Of a DNA stretch of 64,000 bases, positions 16,926-26,502 are shown piece after piece. Location: the NCBI GenBank assembly GCA_902783255.1, contig CACZQB010000058.1, forward strand, positions 1-64,000, in the 5' to 3' direction. A program made the position numbers and the translations under genes. This stretch comes from Oscillospiraceae bacterium. GTDB lineage: Bacteria; Bacillota; Clostridia; Oscillospirales; UBA644. Every line of letters starts with the position of its first letter. Positions within the stretch are counted from its first letter, which is position 1. The notes under the pieces are model-generated. The model saw only the letters and a program-made list of their open reading frames with translations, did no database searches and was not told the DNA's origin.

Positions 16926-19094
16926 ATGGCAAACAAATTAGAAGTCAGAAATTTAAGAATCTCTTTCCGCACAGTGTCAGGAAAACTGCAGGCTGTAAGA
17001 GATATATCTTTTGATCTTAAAGACGGTGAAACTCTTGCTATTGTAGGCGAATCCGGCTCAGGTAAATCTGTAACTTCAAAGGCGATACTCGGTATTCTTG
17101 CCGGTAATGCGATCATAGACGGCGGCGAGATCATATACGACGGCAGAGATCTTCTTAAAATTCCCGAAGACGAGTTTTATAAGATCCGCGGCGATAAGAT
17201 CGCGATGATTTTCCAGGACCCTCTGTCAAGCCTTAACCCTATAATGAGGATAGGCAAACAGCTTACCGAGGCAATGATCCTTAAGGGCAAGGCGCGCCAG
17301 AAATCGTGCAGAAAAGCGTTCAACGATTATCTTGCGCTCCTCGAAAAAGCAATGATCAGATCCGTTGCGAAAAACGATCCTGCAAAAGCTAAGAGCATAT
17401 CTGAAAAGTGCCGCAATTTCAACACTTTTGAGATCACTCACCTTAAACTCGAAACCGCTTACAACAATGCTACCAATAATGCAAACGAAGCAATAGCGGA
17501 AATCGAAAATGCGCTTTTCCTTATCGAAAAAAATGCGTTTAAAGATGATAAAAACATCATAAAAAATATTTGTGACCTTTCTCTCGGCACCATAAACGAT
17601 TTTGTGGTAAAAGAAGATGCAGAACATCTTCACGGACTCGTTTCCGACCTTAAAAAGAGCGTTTCAGTTGCTGCAAAAACAAAGAATTATGACGATATGA
17701 CCTCATATCTTAAAGGAATCGATGCAATACTGAAAAAAGCTCTCGAAAAAGAAATGCCCAACTTCTTCTCAATGGGTTATTATAATACTTTTTCCGGAGA
17801 AGCCCTTCCTTCGCTTCCTGTTCCTGAGCTCAATAAGTTTTTGCGCAAATATCTGGATGATAATTATATGCTCGAATTTATCGACGGCGTAAAAATTGCT
17901 CTTAAAGATTCTGCAGAGGAACATCTTGTCAAAAAAGAACAGGTCGTAAAAGAACTTAATGCATCTTTGCCTGTTTACAGCGGCGACGAATATGTTCGTT
18001 CCGAAATAGATGCTCTTACGGACAAGCTTGTAAAAATCGTTCATGAGTCAATCGACCCCATGGAGATCAATAAAGACAGCGCAGCGCATACATTCGAGTC
18101 AAGCCTCCGTTCTGCGATTGCCGTTTATTTCAACGGTGAAAAGCGTAATGTCATCGAAACAAAGCGCTATGACCGTCAGAAAGCAAGTTATGATAAAAAA
18201 GCAGCCAAAGCAGGCGGAGAACTGTCGTGGAAAGTCACTCCCGCAGCTATTGTTGACCTCCAGCTTGCCAAAGAAAATATCTGCAAAATAATTACGCGTC
18301 TTTGCGAACATTATGAGGAACAGATCGCGCAGAAAGATCAGCGTAATTATGATGACGAAGCCGTTGCCGTAATCGACTACCTTAAATTCAATGCATCCGG
18401 TTTCGCCAATAAAGTAACGCGCCGCATGGCAAAACTTCGCGCCTTAAAGCTTATGGAAGAGGTAGGTATTCCTGAACCGAGAAAGAGATACAAACAGTAT
18501 CCATTCGAATTTTCAGGCGGTATGAGACAGCGTATCGTTATCGCCATCGCTCTTGCCGCAAATCCGGATATCCTTATCTGCGACGAGCCTACAACAGCGC
18601 TTGACGTTACAATTCAGGCTCAGATACTTGAACTCATAAACAAGCTTAAAAAAGAAAGAAACCTTTCAATTATATTCATTACGCACGACCTTGGCGTTGT
18701 TGCGAATATGGCGGATAAGATCGCAGTAATGTATGCGGGCAAAATTGTTGAATACGGCACATCCAGAGACGTATTCTATTCTCCCGCGCATCCGTATACA
18801 TGGGCGCTTCTTTCATCCATGCCGGACCTTGATACGAATGAAAAACTCGAAGCGATTCCGGGCACTCCTCCTAACATGATCTATCCTCCCGTCGGTGACG
18901 CATTTGCTGAGAGAAATAAATTTGCTCTTAAAATTGATTTCGAAAAACAGCCGCCTATGTTCCGCATAAGCGATACTCACAGCGCAGCAACATGGCTGCT
19001 GCATCCCGATGCCCCCCATGTAGATCCTCCTAAGATCGTTACCGAGCGCATCGCAAGAAGCAAAAAAAATGCAGGAGGTGCGAACAATGAGTGA
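16926..19094 (+). CDS. oppD: Oligopeptide ABC transporter ATPase, OppD type, with ~370-residue internal insertion
   Basis: ATPase subunit of 722 residues, about twice the usual OppD length. Walker A GESGSGKS lies near 41-48 and the Q-loop FQDPLSSLNP near 97-106. The signature SGGMRQR is not reached until residue 530, then Walker B ILICDEP and the HD switch ITHDLG follow. The intervening ~370 residues, in the helical subdomain, are Lys/Glu/Ala-rich, look strongly alpha-helical and match no domain I recognise. The C-terminal OppD extension (HPYTWALLSSMPDL, PGTPPNMIYPP) is present, although the Cys cluster common there was not seen. It overlaps the next gene by 8 nt. Confidence 0.9.
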   Translation: MANKLEVRNLRISFRTVSGKLQAVRDISFDLKDGETLAIVGESGSGKSVTSKAILGILAGNAIIDGGEIIYDGRDLLKIPEDEFYKIRGDKIAMIFQDPLSSLNPIMRIGKQLTEAMILKGKARQKSCRKAFNDYLALLEKAMIRSVAKNDPAKAKSISEKCRNFNTFEITHLKLETAYNNATNNANEAIAEIENALFLIEKNAFKDDKNIIKNICDLSLGTINDFVVKEDAEHLHGLVSDLKKSVSVAAKTKNYDDMTSYLKGIDAILKKALEKEMPNFFSMGYYNTFSGEALPSLPVPELNKFLRKYLDDNYMLEFIDGVKIALKDSAEEHLVKKEQVVKELNASLPVYSGDEYVRSEIDALTDKLVKIVHESIDPMEINKDSAAHTFESSLRSAIAVYFNGEKRNVIETKRYDRQKASYDKKAAKAGGELSWKVTPAAIVDLQLAKENICKIITRLCEHYEEQIAQKDQRNYDDEAVAVIDYLKFNASGFANKVTRRMAKLRALKLMEEVGIPEPRKRYKQYPFEFSGGMRQRIVIAIALAANPDILICDEPTTALDVTIQAQILELINKLKKERNLSIIFITHDLGVVANMADKIAVMYAGKIVEYGTSRDVFYSPAHPYTWALLSSMPDLDTNEKLEAIPGTPPNMIYPPVGDAFAERNKFALKIDFEKQPPMFRISDTHSAATWLLHPDAPHVDPPKIVTERIARSKKNAGGANNE

Positions 19095-20208
19095 AAATAA
19101 CCAGGCAAATAAGCCAAATGACGACAACGTTCTTCTCAGAGTTGAGAATCTTTCTCAGCATTTCGGAGACCTCAAAGCAGTTGACAACATTTCTTTTGAT
19201 ATTAAAAAAGGCGAGGTTTTCGGACTTGTCGGAGAGTCGGGCTGCGGTAAAACAACTACCGGAAGATCTATTATAAAACTTTATAATATCACTTCAGGAA
19301 GCATATATTTCAAAGGCAAAAGAATAGGTGCGGGTACTCTTTCTTATAAAAATGCAATTAAAGACGCTAAAAAGAAATTTAAAGAAGATATTGATGCCTT
19401 AAACAACGGCAACGACCCCGAAAAGAACGAAAAAGCAGCAAAGCTTAAGGAAGACCTTAAACATTTCATTGCCGAACAGAAAAAACAGATCGCTTCTGCC
19501 AAATATGATAACAGTCATGTAGACAAGGATCTTATTACGCAAATACAAATGATTTTCCAGGATCCCATTGCTTCTCTTGACCCTCGTATGACCGTTAGGG
19601 AAATAATATCCGAAGGTCTTGTTATCAAAGGCGTGAAGGATAAAAAAGAGATCGACGAAAAGGTTTATCAGGTTCTTGAAACAGTAGGTCTTGTAAGGGA
19701 GCATGCGGGAAGATATCCGCACGAATTCTCAGGCGGTCAAAGACAGCGTATAGGCGTTGCCCGCTCTGTAATCATGAGACCCGAGCTTATAATAGCCGAC
19801 GAGCCTGTTTCTGCATTGGACGTATCTATTCAGGCGCAGGTTATCAATCTTCTTAACGACCTCCGTCACGATCTCGGCATAACAATTCTTTTCGTTGCTC
19901 ACGATCTTTCAGTTGTAAAGTATTTTTCAGACAGAATAGGTGTTATGTATTTCGGAAAAATGGTTGAACTTGCAGATTCCGATGAATTGTTCAGACATCC
20001 TCTTCATCCGTATACCCGTTCTCTGCTTTCGGCGATTCCGCTTCCGGATCCTGATTACGAAAAGAACAGAAAACGCCTGACATACGTTCCTCTGCGTGAT
20101 CATGATTATTCGGTTGAACAGCCAACATTCAGAGAAGTTGCACATAACCATTTTGTCCTTTGTTCAGACAGTGAAGAGGCGAAATATAAAGAAATAATCG
20201 GAGGATAA
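19087..20208 (+). CDS. oppF: Oligopeptide ABC transporter ATPase, OppF type, with a short coiled insertion
   Basis: Second ATPase, 373 residues. Walker A GESGCGKT is at 49-56. A charged helical insertion of about 60-65 residues (about 85-150, with KKKFKEDIDAL and AAKLKEDLKHF stretches) precedes the Q-loop FQDPIASLDP (158-167). Signature SGGQRQR, Walker B LIIADEP and VAHDLS follow. The insertion site differs from that in OppD: it lies before the Q-loop. Start ATG 19087 is preceded by AGGAGGTG inside the end of oppD, giving translational coupling. It heterodimerises with OppD in this family. Confidence 0.9.
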   Translation: MSENNQANKPNDDNVLLRVENLSQHFGDLKAVDNISFDIKKGEVFGLVGESGCGKTTTGRSIIKLYNITSGSIYFKGKRIGAGTLSYKNAIKDAKKKFKEDIDALNNGNDPEKNEKAAKLKEDLKHFIAEQKKQIASAKYDNSHVDKDLITQIQMIFQDPIASLDPRMTVREIISEGLVIKGVKDKKEIDEKVYQVLETVGLVREHAGRYPHEFSGGQRQRIGVARSVIMRPELIIADEPVSALDVSIQAQVINLLNDLRHDLGITILFVAHDLSVVKYFSDRIGVMYFGKMVELADSDELFRHPLHPYTRSLLSAIPLPDPDYEKNRKRLTYVPLRDHDYSVEQPTFREVAHNHFVLCSDSEEAKYKEIIGG

Positions 20209-20213
20209 TCTGT

Positions 20214-20615
20214 GTGAAGAAAAAACTTTTGCAGTATGGTATCTGTTCCATTATCGGGATCGCAATAGCGTTCTGGGTAATGGATACGGAAGGTTTGTTT
20301 ATAACAAATAAACCTGTCGAGATTTCGGCGATCCTCTGTGATGCGTTTTTCGTTCCTGGAATTTTGCTCGTCATGGTCGGCACTCTGTTCTGGATATCCA
20401 CCACAGGTCTTTTTGATGCTATCTCTTATGCTTTCCGCGTTGCCGGTCACTCTCTTTTTCCGTTTCTTTTTAAATCCGATAGTATGTCGTTTTACGACTA
20501 TAAAACGGAAAAAGATGGCAAGCGAGTAAAAACTCCTCTTTTTATCTTTATTGTCGGCGCTGTTTTCCTTATTGCGTCAGGAGTAGCGCTGATTATCTGG
20601 TACAAATTGCAGTAA
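20214..20615 (+). CDS. Small three-helix membrane protein (DUF3899-like)
   Basis: A 133-residue protein with hydrophobic segments at about 7-23, 40-65 and 108-130, and a charged cytoplasmic-looking stretch between (YDYKTEKDGKRVKTPLF). The pattern is that of DUF3899 proteins of unknown function; the assignment is from memory of the pattern. It starts at GTG 20214, ten nt after GGAGG and 5 nt after the oppF stop, so it is the last gene of the transporter operon. It could assist the transporter, but no evidence beyond position supports this. Confidence 0.75.
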   Translation: MKKKLLQYGICSIIGIAIAFWVMDTEGLFITNKPVEISAILCDAFFVPGILLVMVGTLFWISTTGLFDAISYAFRVAGHSLFPFLFKSDSMSFYDYKTEKDGKRVKTPLFIFIVGAVFLIASGVALIIWYKLQ

Positions 20616-20618
20616 AAT

Positions 20619-20649
20619 AAAAGACACAGGTTTTTGACCTGTGTCTTTT
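20619..20649. terminator. Bidirectional terminator
   Basis: A 13-bp perfect stem AAAAGACACAGGT / ACCTGTGTCTTTT (20619-20631, 20637-20649) flanked by T on one side and A on the other. It ends the transporter operon on plus and the esterase operon on minus. Confidence 0.9.
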
Positions 20650-20655
20650 TGCTTA

Positions 20656-21432
20656 TTAAAGCCATTTTTGGTCGATCAGCCAGTTCTTCAATAATCCGGT
20701 CCATTGCGCTACATGCGGCATTCCCGCAGCGATGTCAAGTCCGTGAGGACCATCCGGGAAAATGTGAACTTCATGGTTTATTTTATGCTTTCTCAATGCC
20801 GTAGCGTAAAGGTAGCTGTTTATTACGCTTACTCCGTCATCATTGGACGTATGCCATATAAATGCCTGAGGCGTATCGTCATCAACAAGAAGATCGGGCG
20901 AGAGCTCCTTATGCGCATTTTCATCGCCTGTAAGATTATAGTAACTTCCTTTGTGACAGCATTCATCGTCCGGATGATGTATTACGGGATAGCAAAGTAT
21001 CGTTGCATTCGGGAAAGGGGAGATATCGTCAAGCTTATCTGCTCCTTCATATGCTATTTTGCCTTTATATGTTGAAACGAGCGCCGCAAGATGACCTCCG
21101 GCGGATGATCCCATAACTGCGATCTTGTCGGGATCTAACCCGAATTCTTTTGCGTGATATCTTACATACCTCACTGCACGTCTCGCGTCAAGCAAAGGGA
21201 TCGGAAATCTGTAAGGGGCTACTCTGTATTCGCAAACAAACGCATCTATTCCTATAGAATTAAGAAAAACAGCGTATCCGTCGCCTTCTTTCGGCGCTCT
21301 GCCCCCATAGCCGCCGCCAGGGAAAATAACGATCGTAGCATCAGTTGATCTGTTTTCAGCAGGATAGTACTCAAGTACAGGCACTTCTCCGTTTACTGCC
21401 GGCACTTTTTCCCATAGATCAAGAACTTTCAT
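20656..21432 (-). CDS. Alpha/beta-hydrolase esterase (acetylesterase/BD-FAE type)
   Basis: A 258-residue cytoplasmic serine esterase. The oxyanion-hole motif FPGGGYGGRAP precedes the nucleophile elbow GSSAGGH with Ser110. The acid is probably one of the Asp residues in SNDDG, and the catalytic His lies in GPHGL. Proteins of this shape deacetylate xylan or xylo-oligosaccharides or act as feruloyl esterases. No signal peptide is present, so it would act on imported oligosaccharides. It is the last gene of a minus-strand run with a metallo-hydrolase, CE15-like esterase and GH3 enzyme, which fits side-chain removal from hemicellulose fragments. Confidence 0.85.
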   Translation of the reverse strand: MKVLDLWEKVPAVNGEVPVLEYYPAENRSTDATIVIFPGGGYGGRAPKEGDGYAVFLNSIGIDAFVCEYRVAPYRFPIPLLDARRAVRYVRYHAKEFGLDPDKIAVMGSSAGGHLAALVSTYKGKIAYEGADKLDDISPFPNATILCYPVIHHPDDECCHKGSYYNLTGDENAHKELSPDLLVDDDTPQAFIWHTSNDDGVSVINSYLYATALRKHKINHEVHIFPDGPHGLDIAAGMPHVAQWTGLLKNWLIDQKWL

Positions 21433-21443
21433 ATCAAAACTCC

Positions 21444-22757
21444 TTATACCGTATGCTTATGCTTCCAGGACATGTCAAATTCTTTCCCTGAAAGCGGATA
21501 TGTCGCAACATTTACAAACCCGTCTTTTGTCGCTTCAAATGCATATGTCGCATCACCGTTGTAATACACCTGACCGTCTTTTGTATACTTGAACACTTCA
21601 CGCAGTTTATGGATATTGTCGTGTGCATGAGCTCCGTAAAATCTGTTCGGTACGGATGCGACCGGTGCGCTGATCCACTCATACATCTTCGGCAGATGGT
21701 TAAAACAATGGTGCGATACCTGAACCATTTCGGCTTTCCAGAGCTCCGGATTTCCGTATTTTTCGGTGAATGCTTCAGTTTCTGTTGTTGTGTCTCCCAA
21801 CAGCATAAAATGCTGTCCGTCAATCGTCAGCTTCACGATAGTTGAAGTGGAGTTGAAGTCACGCAGGGGTACGGTGTCAAGAGCATCAGCGCTTATTGTA
21901 TCTTCCGCAGCAAAAAGGACTTCGACCGTCATATCCGAAAGACGGAATTTTTGTCCTGTGTGCAGTTTCAGAGTCTTTACATTCGGATAGTATTCCGTAA
22001 CAACTTCTTTCATATCAATGCACGCCGGTGAAAAGCCTCTGCAAAGCAAACGTGACTGAAATCCGTGCATTACCCGCTCAAGATTTATCTTATCATGAAA
22101 ACGCGTGAGCAGTCTTGTGCATCCGTCCGTATGATCATCATGACCGTGTGTAAAATACCAGCAGCTTATTCTTATCCTTCCGTCATCCTGCTTGTCTGCA
22201 ATTTCAGACATAAAGTTGAACAGCGCGTCGTTCGCCTCTTTGCTGTGCTGAAAATAATATCCTCCGTCTACAACAAACAAACTTCCGTCTGACAGTCTTA
22301 TTATGTAAATCATTCCGCAGTTGATCGTGTTTAACGTGTTTTTGTTTGCCGGATCATGGTAAAGACCGTAACAGTATACGGTAGTTTTTTTATCTCCGGT
22401 TTCCGAATAAGCAAATTTATCGAGCGGTAATTCAACAGGATCCTCTACTATGCGTATTTCATTACGTTTTGATGAAAACATCGCGTAATATTGTTTATCG
22501 TTATACTCAAATCCGACACATCTGTCATTGATCATTCCATTTTCAAGATAAATCCTTGCGCCGGATTTTTTCAGCATTTCAACATATTCATTAAAATCGC
22601 AAATATTAACGCCGCAAACTACCTGCATCAGCGACTCTTCATTTGTCGGACCGTTCGTGTCATCTTTAAGCATTGGACCTGCGTCATAAACGCCTTTTGC
22701 AATAACGCCTTTTTCGGGCATCGGACATCCGATCATCTGATTTTCTCGTTTGTTCAT
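21444..22757 (-). CDS. Metallo-beta-lactamase-fold hydrolase
   Basis: A 437-residue protein with an N-terminal region of about 140 residues of unknown role, then an MBL fold with the metal motif HGHDDH (His204, His206, Asp208, His209). Further ligands are probably the Asp of LLGDTTTE and the His pair in VSHHCFNH. The fold variant resembles ComEC/competence-type or general MBL hydrolases. No signal peptide is seen. The substrate is unknown; the location between a CE15-like esterase and an acetylesterase suggests a lactone, ester or phosphodiester formed during glycan breakdown, which is inference only. Confidence 0.8.
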   Translation of the reverse strand: MNKRENQMIGCPMPEKGVIAKGVYDAGPMLKDDTNGPTNEESLMQVVCGVNICDFNEYVEMLKKSGARIYLENGMINDRCVGFEYNDKQYYAMFSSKRNEIRIVEDPVELPLDKFAYSETGDKKTTVYCYGLYHDPANKNTLNTINCGMIYIIRLSDGSLFVVDGGYYFQHSKEANDALFNFMSEIADKQDDGRIRISCWYFTHGHDDHTDGCTRLLTRFHDKINLERVMHGFQSRLLCRGFSPACIDMKEVVTEYYPNVKTLKLHTGQKFRLSDMTVEVLFAAEDTISADALDTVPLRDFNSTSTIVKLTIDGQHFMLLGDTTTETEAFTEKYGNPELWKAEMVQVSHHCFNHLPKMYEWISAPVASVPNRFYGAHAHDNIHKLREVFKYTKDGQVYYNGDATYAFEATKDGFVNVATYPLSGKEFDMSWKHKHTV

Positions 22758-22769
22758 AATTATTCTCCG

Positions 22770-23798
22770 TCAATCATACTGATTTATGTATCTCATATAA
22801 TTATGCCAGTCATCCCGGCTTAAAAAGTGCGATCCTCTGCGAATATGATAACCTATATCTCCGTCGTGAAAACGTTCACCCGTCAAAGGCAGTCTGTCAG
22901 GATGTATGAATCCGACAGAACCCTGTTTTTTGTAATATTCGTCTGCCGCAACGCAAGCCAGATATTCGTTTTTCGGACATGCCCACCCGTCATCCTCTGC
23001 GCTTGCAACATATACTCTGTGCGGAGCATTCGCAGCGAGAAGCCAATGCTGATCAAAAGGAAGATTCTCGTCCTTATCAACATACTTTAAATAGTTTTCG
23101 CAAAACCAGTAGGGGAAAACCTTTGTTATATCCTTAATTCTTTCTCCCGTTTTTTCTTTTGCAAGCGCCGCGCCGCTGCAGCCTGAGTCGTTTGAAAAGG
23201 CGCAATAGAAGCGCTTGTCCAGAGCACCGGCAAGAAGTGCGGTTTTACCGAGACGCGAATGCCCTACAACCGAAATTCTTCTGTGGTCAAGCTCAGGCAG
23301 TGTGAGGGCGTAGTCCAAAACTGTCAATGCAGCCCATGCCCAGAGACCGATCTTGCCGCAGTCGTCACTCTCTCTTTTTCCTTCAGGGTATACGACTCCT
23401 GCAAATTTATCGGTAAAATCGCCGTTATCCGAAGAAATATCCTGGTAGTAGATCGTGAATATCGCAAATCCGTTGTCTATTATCTCTTCAGTCGGTTGAT
23501 ATTTATCCGGAATAAAGTCACGGAAGTTTAAGTGTATAAAACACGGGAAAGAAGAACCGACTCGCGGAACGGCGTAAGAAACAGGGAATGTAAATTCGCC
23601 CCATTCGCCTTTGCATGTAAGCGAAATCCTTTTAAGAGTTGCTTTTGATGCCGCAAATCCGCCGTCGCTCGATTCTTCCTTTGCGGTGACCGAAAACGGT
23701 CTTGACGGCAAAAAGCCGTATTCCTCTCTTAAAAGAGTTGATATTATCTCGTCCTTTCTCAGCCCGACGGGACTGGGCAGATTATTGATTATTTCCAT
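22770..23798 (-). CDS. CE15-like glucuronoyl/acetylxylan esterase
   Basis: A 342-residue alpha/beta hydrolase with the nucleophile motif GHSRLGKTAL (Ser181), the GxSRxGK form typical of glucuronoyl esterases and their relatives. The probable catalytic His lies in RRGSHFLSRDDW near the C-terminus. No signal peptide is visible. CE15 enzymes split the ester between lignin alcohols and glucuronic acid of xylan; related intracellular members act on smaller esters. It lies 19 nt downstream of the GH3 gene. An unassigned esterase of the same clan is the main alternative. Confidence 0.78.
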   Translation of the reverse strand: MEIINNLPSPVGLRKDEIISTLLREEYGFLPSRPFSVTAKEESSDGGFAASKATLKRISLTCKGEWGEFTFPVSYAVPRVGSSFPCFIHLNFRDFIPDKYQPTEEIIDNGFAIFTIYYQDISSDNGDFTDKFAGVVYPEGKRESDDCGKIGLWAWAALTVLDYALTLPELDHRRISVVGHSRLGKTALLAGALDKRFYCAFSNDSGCSGAALAKEKTGERIKDITKVFPYWFCENYLKYVDKDENLPFDQHWLLAANAPHRVYVASAEDDGWACPKNEYLACVAADEYYKKQGSVGFIHPDRLPLTGERFHDGDIGYHIRRGSHFLSRDDWHNYMRYINQYD

Positions 23799-23817
23799 CG
23801 CATTATCCCTCGTATTA

Positions 23818-26406
23818 TTATTTTACGATCCAGAAATCTGATTGTAACGGCAGATCTACAGAAGATGTTCCGATCATTACCCGCATCTGTCCCGGTTCAA
23901 CATTCCATTCGTATTTCGGATTAAGCGTTCTGAATGCAAGCGTTCCAAGCTCTTTTTCTACGGTTTTTGTTTCACCCGGTTCAAGATGCACTCTTTCGCA
24001 TTCCTTTAATTCCATTCCGGGCTTTACAACCGAGGCAAAGTAGTCTTTGATGTATACCTGACATACTTCTTCCCCTGCAACATTGCCCGTATTTGTGATT
24101 TTGAATGAAATTTTCAGCGTTTCATCCGGTTTGATCTGATCTGCAGAAAGTTTGAGATCCGAATATTCAAACGTTGTGTATGAAAGTCCATAACCAAACG
24201 GGAAGAGGGGATTTCTGTCAAATCCTTCTATATACCTCTTGCCACCGGCTGGTTTTCTGCTGTAATGAACGGGGATCTGACCAATTGTTTTCGGGAATGA
24301 GCATGAAAGCTTTCCTGACGGGTTTACTTTTCCGAATAAAACGTCAGCGATCGCTCTTCCGCCGAGCTCTCCCGCAAAAAACGCCTGAACTATAGCGGGG
24401 ATATGCTCGTTTTCCCAATTTATCGTCATAGGACGTCCGCTCTGCAGCACAAGAACAATCGGGGTACCGATTGCATAAATATCTTTAAGAAAATCAAGCT
24501 GTTTTCCCGGAAGGTTTAGATCGCAGCGGTCAAAGTTTTCGCCGGTAGTTATCTGATCTCTGTCTCCGAGTGACACGATAGCAACATCTGCGCCTTTTAT
24601 CGCTTCGATCGCTTCGTTTATATCTGCGGGCTTACCCATCCAGCCTAAAATAACCGCAGCGCCGCGTTCATCGTTTCGGTATTCGATCTTAATGCTGTAT
24701 TTCTTTTTCTCGAACTTAAACGGTGCAAGAAGATCACTTCCTCGTTTGTCTCCCCATGCGTCAATAACAAGCTCGTCGTCAACCCAGAGTTTAATACTGT
24801 CTCTGCAGTTGAATCCTATAAACGCGTCGCCTTCAATGTGCGACTGTATCGTTCCCGTCCAGCGCGCTGAAAACTGCGAGTTTACATTTCCGGCAGCTTT
24901 TTCTGCGATAAAACTGAAGTCTATCGCTTTGTCTTCCCTTACAAGCACGGGTTCACCGACAGGCTCGTCAGCATTATTGAAATACTCGCCCTTCAGGTCG
25001 ATATACCAGTTGTTCGGAATGCGCTTCAATGTAAGCTCCTTGAAATCACAGCCTTGCGCATATACTACTTCCGTTTCGTCTCCGACAATTTCTTTGATCG
25101 AAGAGTAAAGCGTTATCTTTTCATAGCTTTCGTCAGATACGCTGTAATCGCCGAAGTTGAGTATGTTGGCTGTAGGACCTACAACTGCTATTTTCTTCAG
25201 TCCTTTTTTCAGCGGAAGGAGGTTGTTCTCATTTTTAAGAAGCGTTATTGATTTTGATGCGATCTTATACGCAAGATCTTTATGTTCCTGACAATGCAAA
25301 ACTTTGTCCTGCAATGTTTCATCAACATACGGATTGTCAAACAGACCAAGATCGAATTTGGTCCTGAGCATTCTGCTGACGGCTCTGTCGAGTGTTTCGA
25401 GCGGCAAAAGACCTCTCTTAACATAATCAATAATGGTATTCTGATAAAAATCATGCGGAAAATCGTGCAGCTGAACATCTGTTCCCGCTTCAAGCGCCAT
25501 TCTTATAGCTTCTTCTCGTGAGTCCGCAACATTATGATCGCAGTTGAGCATCGAAATCGCGCACATGTCTGAACGAACGAATCCTCTCATGCCCCATTGA
25601 CCGCGCAGAACATCTGTAAGAAGTTCATGGTCGGAGGGCAGGGGCTGTCCGTCTATTGAGCTGTAAGAACACATTACGTTATACGCTCCCGCATCTTTTA
25701 CGGCAGCCTCAAAAACTGGCTGACAGTATTCAAATACTTCATGTCTTCCCAATGCCGCAACGGCACAGTTGAGACCGCCAACGGGAACTCCGTATGCAGT
25801 ATAATGTTTCAGCTCTGCTATTACTTTGTCAGGTCTGGATACATCATCTCCCTGCATACCTTTTACTATGTGATATGCAAATCTTGAGGAAAGATATGTG
25901 TCTTCACCGAAGTTTTCTTCTGTTCTGCCCCATCTCGGTTCTCTTGCAAGGTCACAAACAGGATTCCACGATTCCTGAACGCCGCACGCTCTTTCTTCTC
26001 TTGCAATCGCTGCACCCATCTCTTCGCCTAATGATGGGTCAAACGTGCATCCCAGTGCTATCTGCTGAGGAAATACTGTAGCGCCCTTACGGCAATATCC
26101 GTGCAATGCTTCCGTACAGAACAAAATAGGAATACCAAGCCTCGTGTTTTCGATAACATAACGCTGTATCTCATTATACAGTTTTGCTGTGCTTTTGCCC
26201 AATCCGGCAGTTCCGTAAGCATTGTCGCCCATCAGCTTAAGCTTTTCGTAATCAGCTTTAAGTTCGCCGGTTTCCTTATCCTCATAACAGAGGTCGGAAG
26301 GTGAATACTGGTCTATCTGTCTTGCCTTTTCTTCAAGTGTCATTCGGGAGATAAGATCTTCGATCCGTTCTTTTACAGTAAGTGTTTTGTCTTTATATTT
26401 TTCCAT
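23818..26406 (-). CDS. GH3 beta-glycosidase with inserted PA14 domain
   Basis: An 862-residue glycosidase. The N-terminal GH3 barrel (about 1-370) carries the nucleophile Asp280 in VRSDMCAIS. The alpha/beta sandwich is interrupted by a PA14 domain (about 460-600, with FIGFNCRDSIKLWVDDELVI) and resumes at IEAIKGADVAIVSLGDRDQ. A C-terminal fibronectin-III-like domain starts at about 760. PA14-containing GH3 enzymes are typically beta-glucosidases; beta-xylosidase is possible. No signal peptide, so it is intracellular. It is first in a four-gene minus-strand operon with its own promoter at 26428-26456 and GGAGAG before the ATG. Confidence 0.92.
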   Translation of the reverse strand: MEKYKDKTLTVKERIEDLISRMTLEEKARQIDQYSPSDLCYEDKETGELKADYEKLKLMGDNAYGTAGLGKSTAKLYNEIQRYVIENTRLGIPILFCTEALHGYCRKGATVFPQQIALGCTFDPSLGEEMGAAIAREERACGVQESWNPVCDLAREPRWGRTEENFGEDTYLSSRFAYHIVKGMQGDDVSRPDKVIAELKHYTAYGVPVGGLNCAVAALGRHEVFEYCQPVFEAAVKDAGAYNVMCSYSSIDGQPLPSDHELLTDVLRGQWGMRGFVRSDMCAISMLNCDHNVADSREEAIRMALEAGTDVQLHDFPHDFYQNTIIDYVKRGLLPLETLDRAVSRMLRTKFDLGLFDNPYVDETLQDKVLHCQEHKDLAYKIASKSITLLKNENNLLPLKKGLKKIAVVGPTANILNFGDYSVSDESYEKITLYSSIKEIVGDETEVVYAQGCDFKELTLKRIPNNWYIDLKGEYFNNADEPVGEPVLVREDKAIDFSFIAEKAAGNVNSQFSARWTGTIQSHIEGDAFIGFNCRDSIKLWVDDELVIDAWGDKRGSDLLAPFKFEKKKYSIKIEYRNDERGAAVILGWMGKPADINEAIEAIKGADVAIVSLGDRDQITTGENFDRCDLNLPGKQLDFLKDIYAIGTPIVLVLQSGRPMTINWENEHIPAIVQAFFAGELGGRAIADVLFGKVNPSGKLSCSFPKTIGQIPVHYSRKPAGGKRYIEGFDRNPLFPFGYGLSYTTFEYSDLKLSADQIKPDETLKISFKITNTGNVAGEEVCQVYIKDYFASVVKPGMELKECERVHLEPGETKTVEKELGTLAFRTLNPKYEWNVEPGQMRVMIGTSSVDLPLQSDFWIVK

Positions 26407-26427
26407 AGTAATCTCTCCTTTTTAGAA

Positions 26428-26456
26428 ATAATATCACATATTTAACCTGTTGTCAA
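26428..26456 (-). promoter_or_regulatory. Sigma-A promoter of the GH3-esterase operon
   Basis: Minus strand TTGACA (26456-26451), 17 bp, TATTAT (26433-26428), directly abutting the upstream terminator. Confidence 0.8.
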
Positions 26457-26496
26457 GAAAAAAAACAAAAGCTTCGCCTTTATTTTTGCGAAGCTT
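26457..26496 (-). terminator. Terminator of the MATE gene
   Basis: A 10-bp stem AAAGCTTCGC/GCGAAGCTTT (26467-26476, 26487-26496) followed on the minus strand by a long T run reaching the next promoter. Confidence 0.88.
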
Positions 26497-26502
26497 TCGT
26501 AT

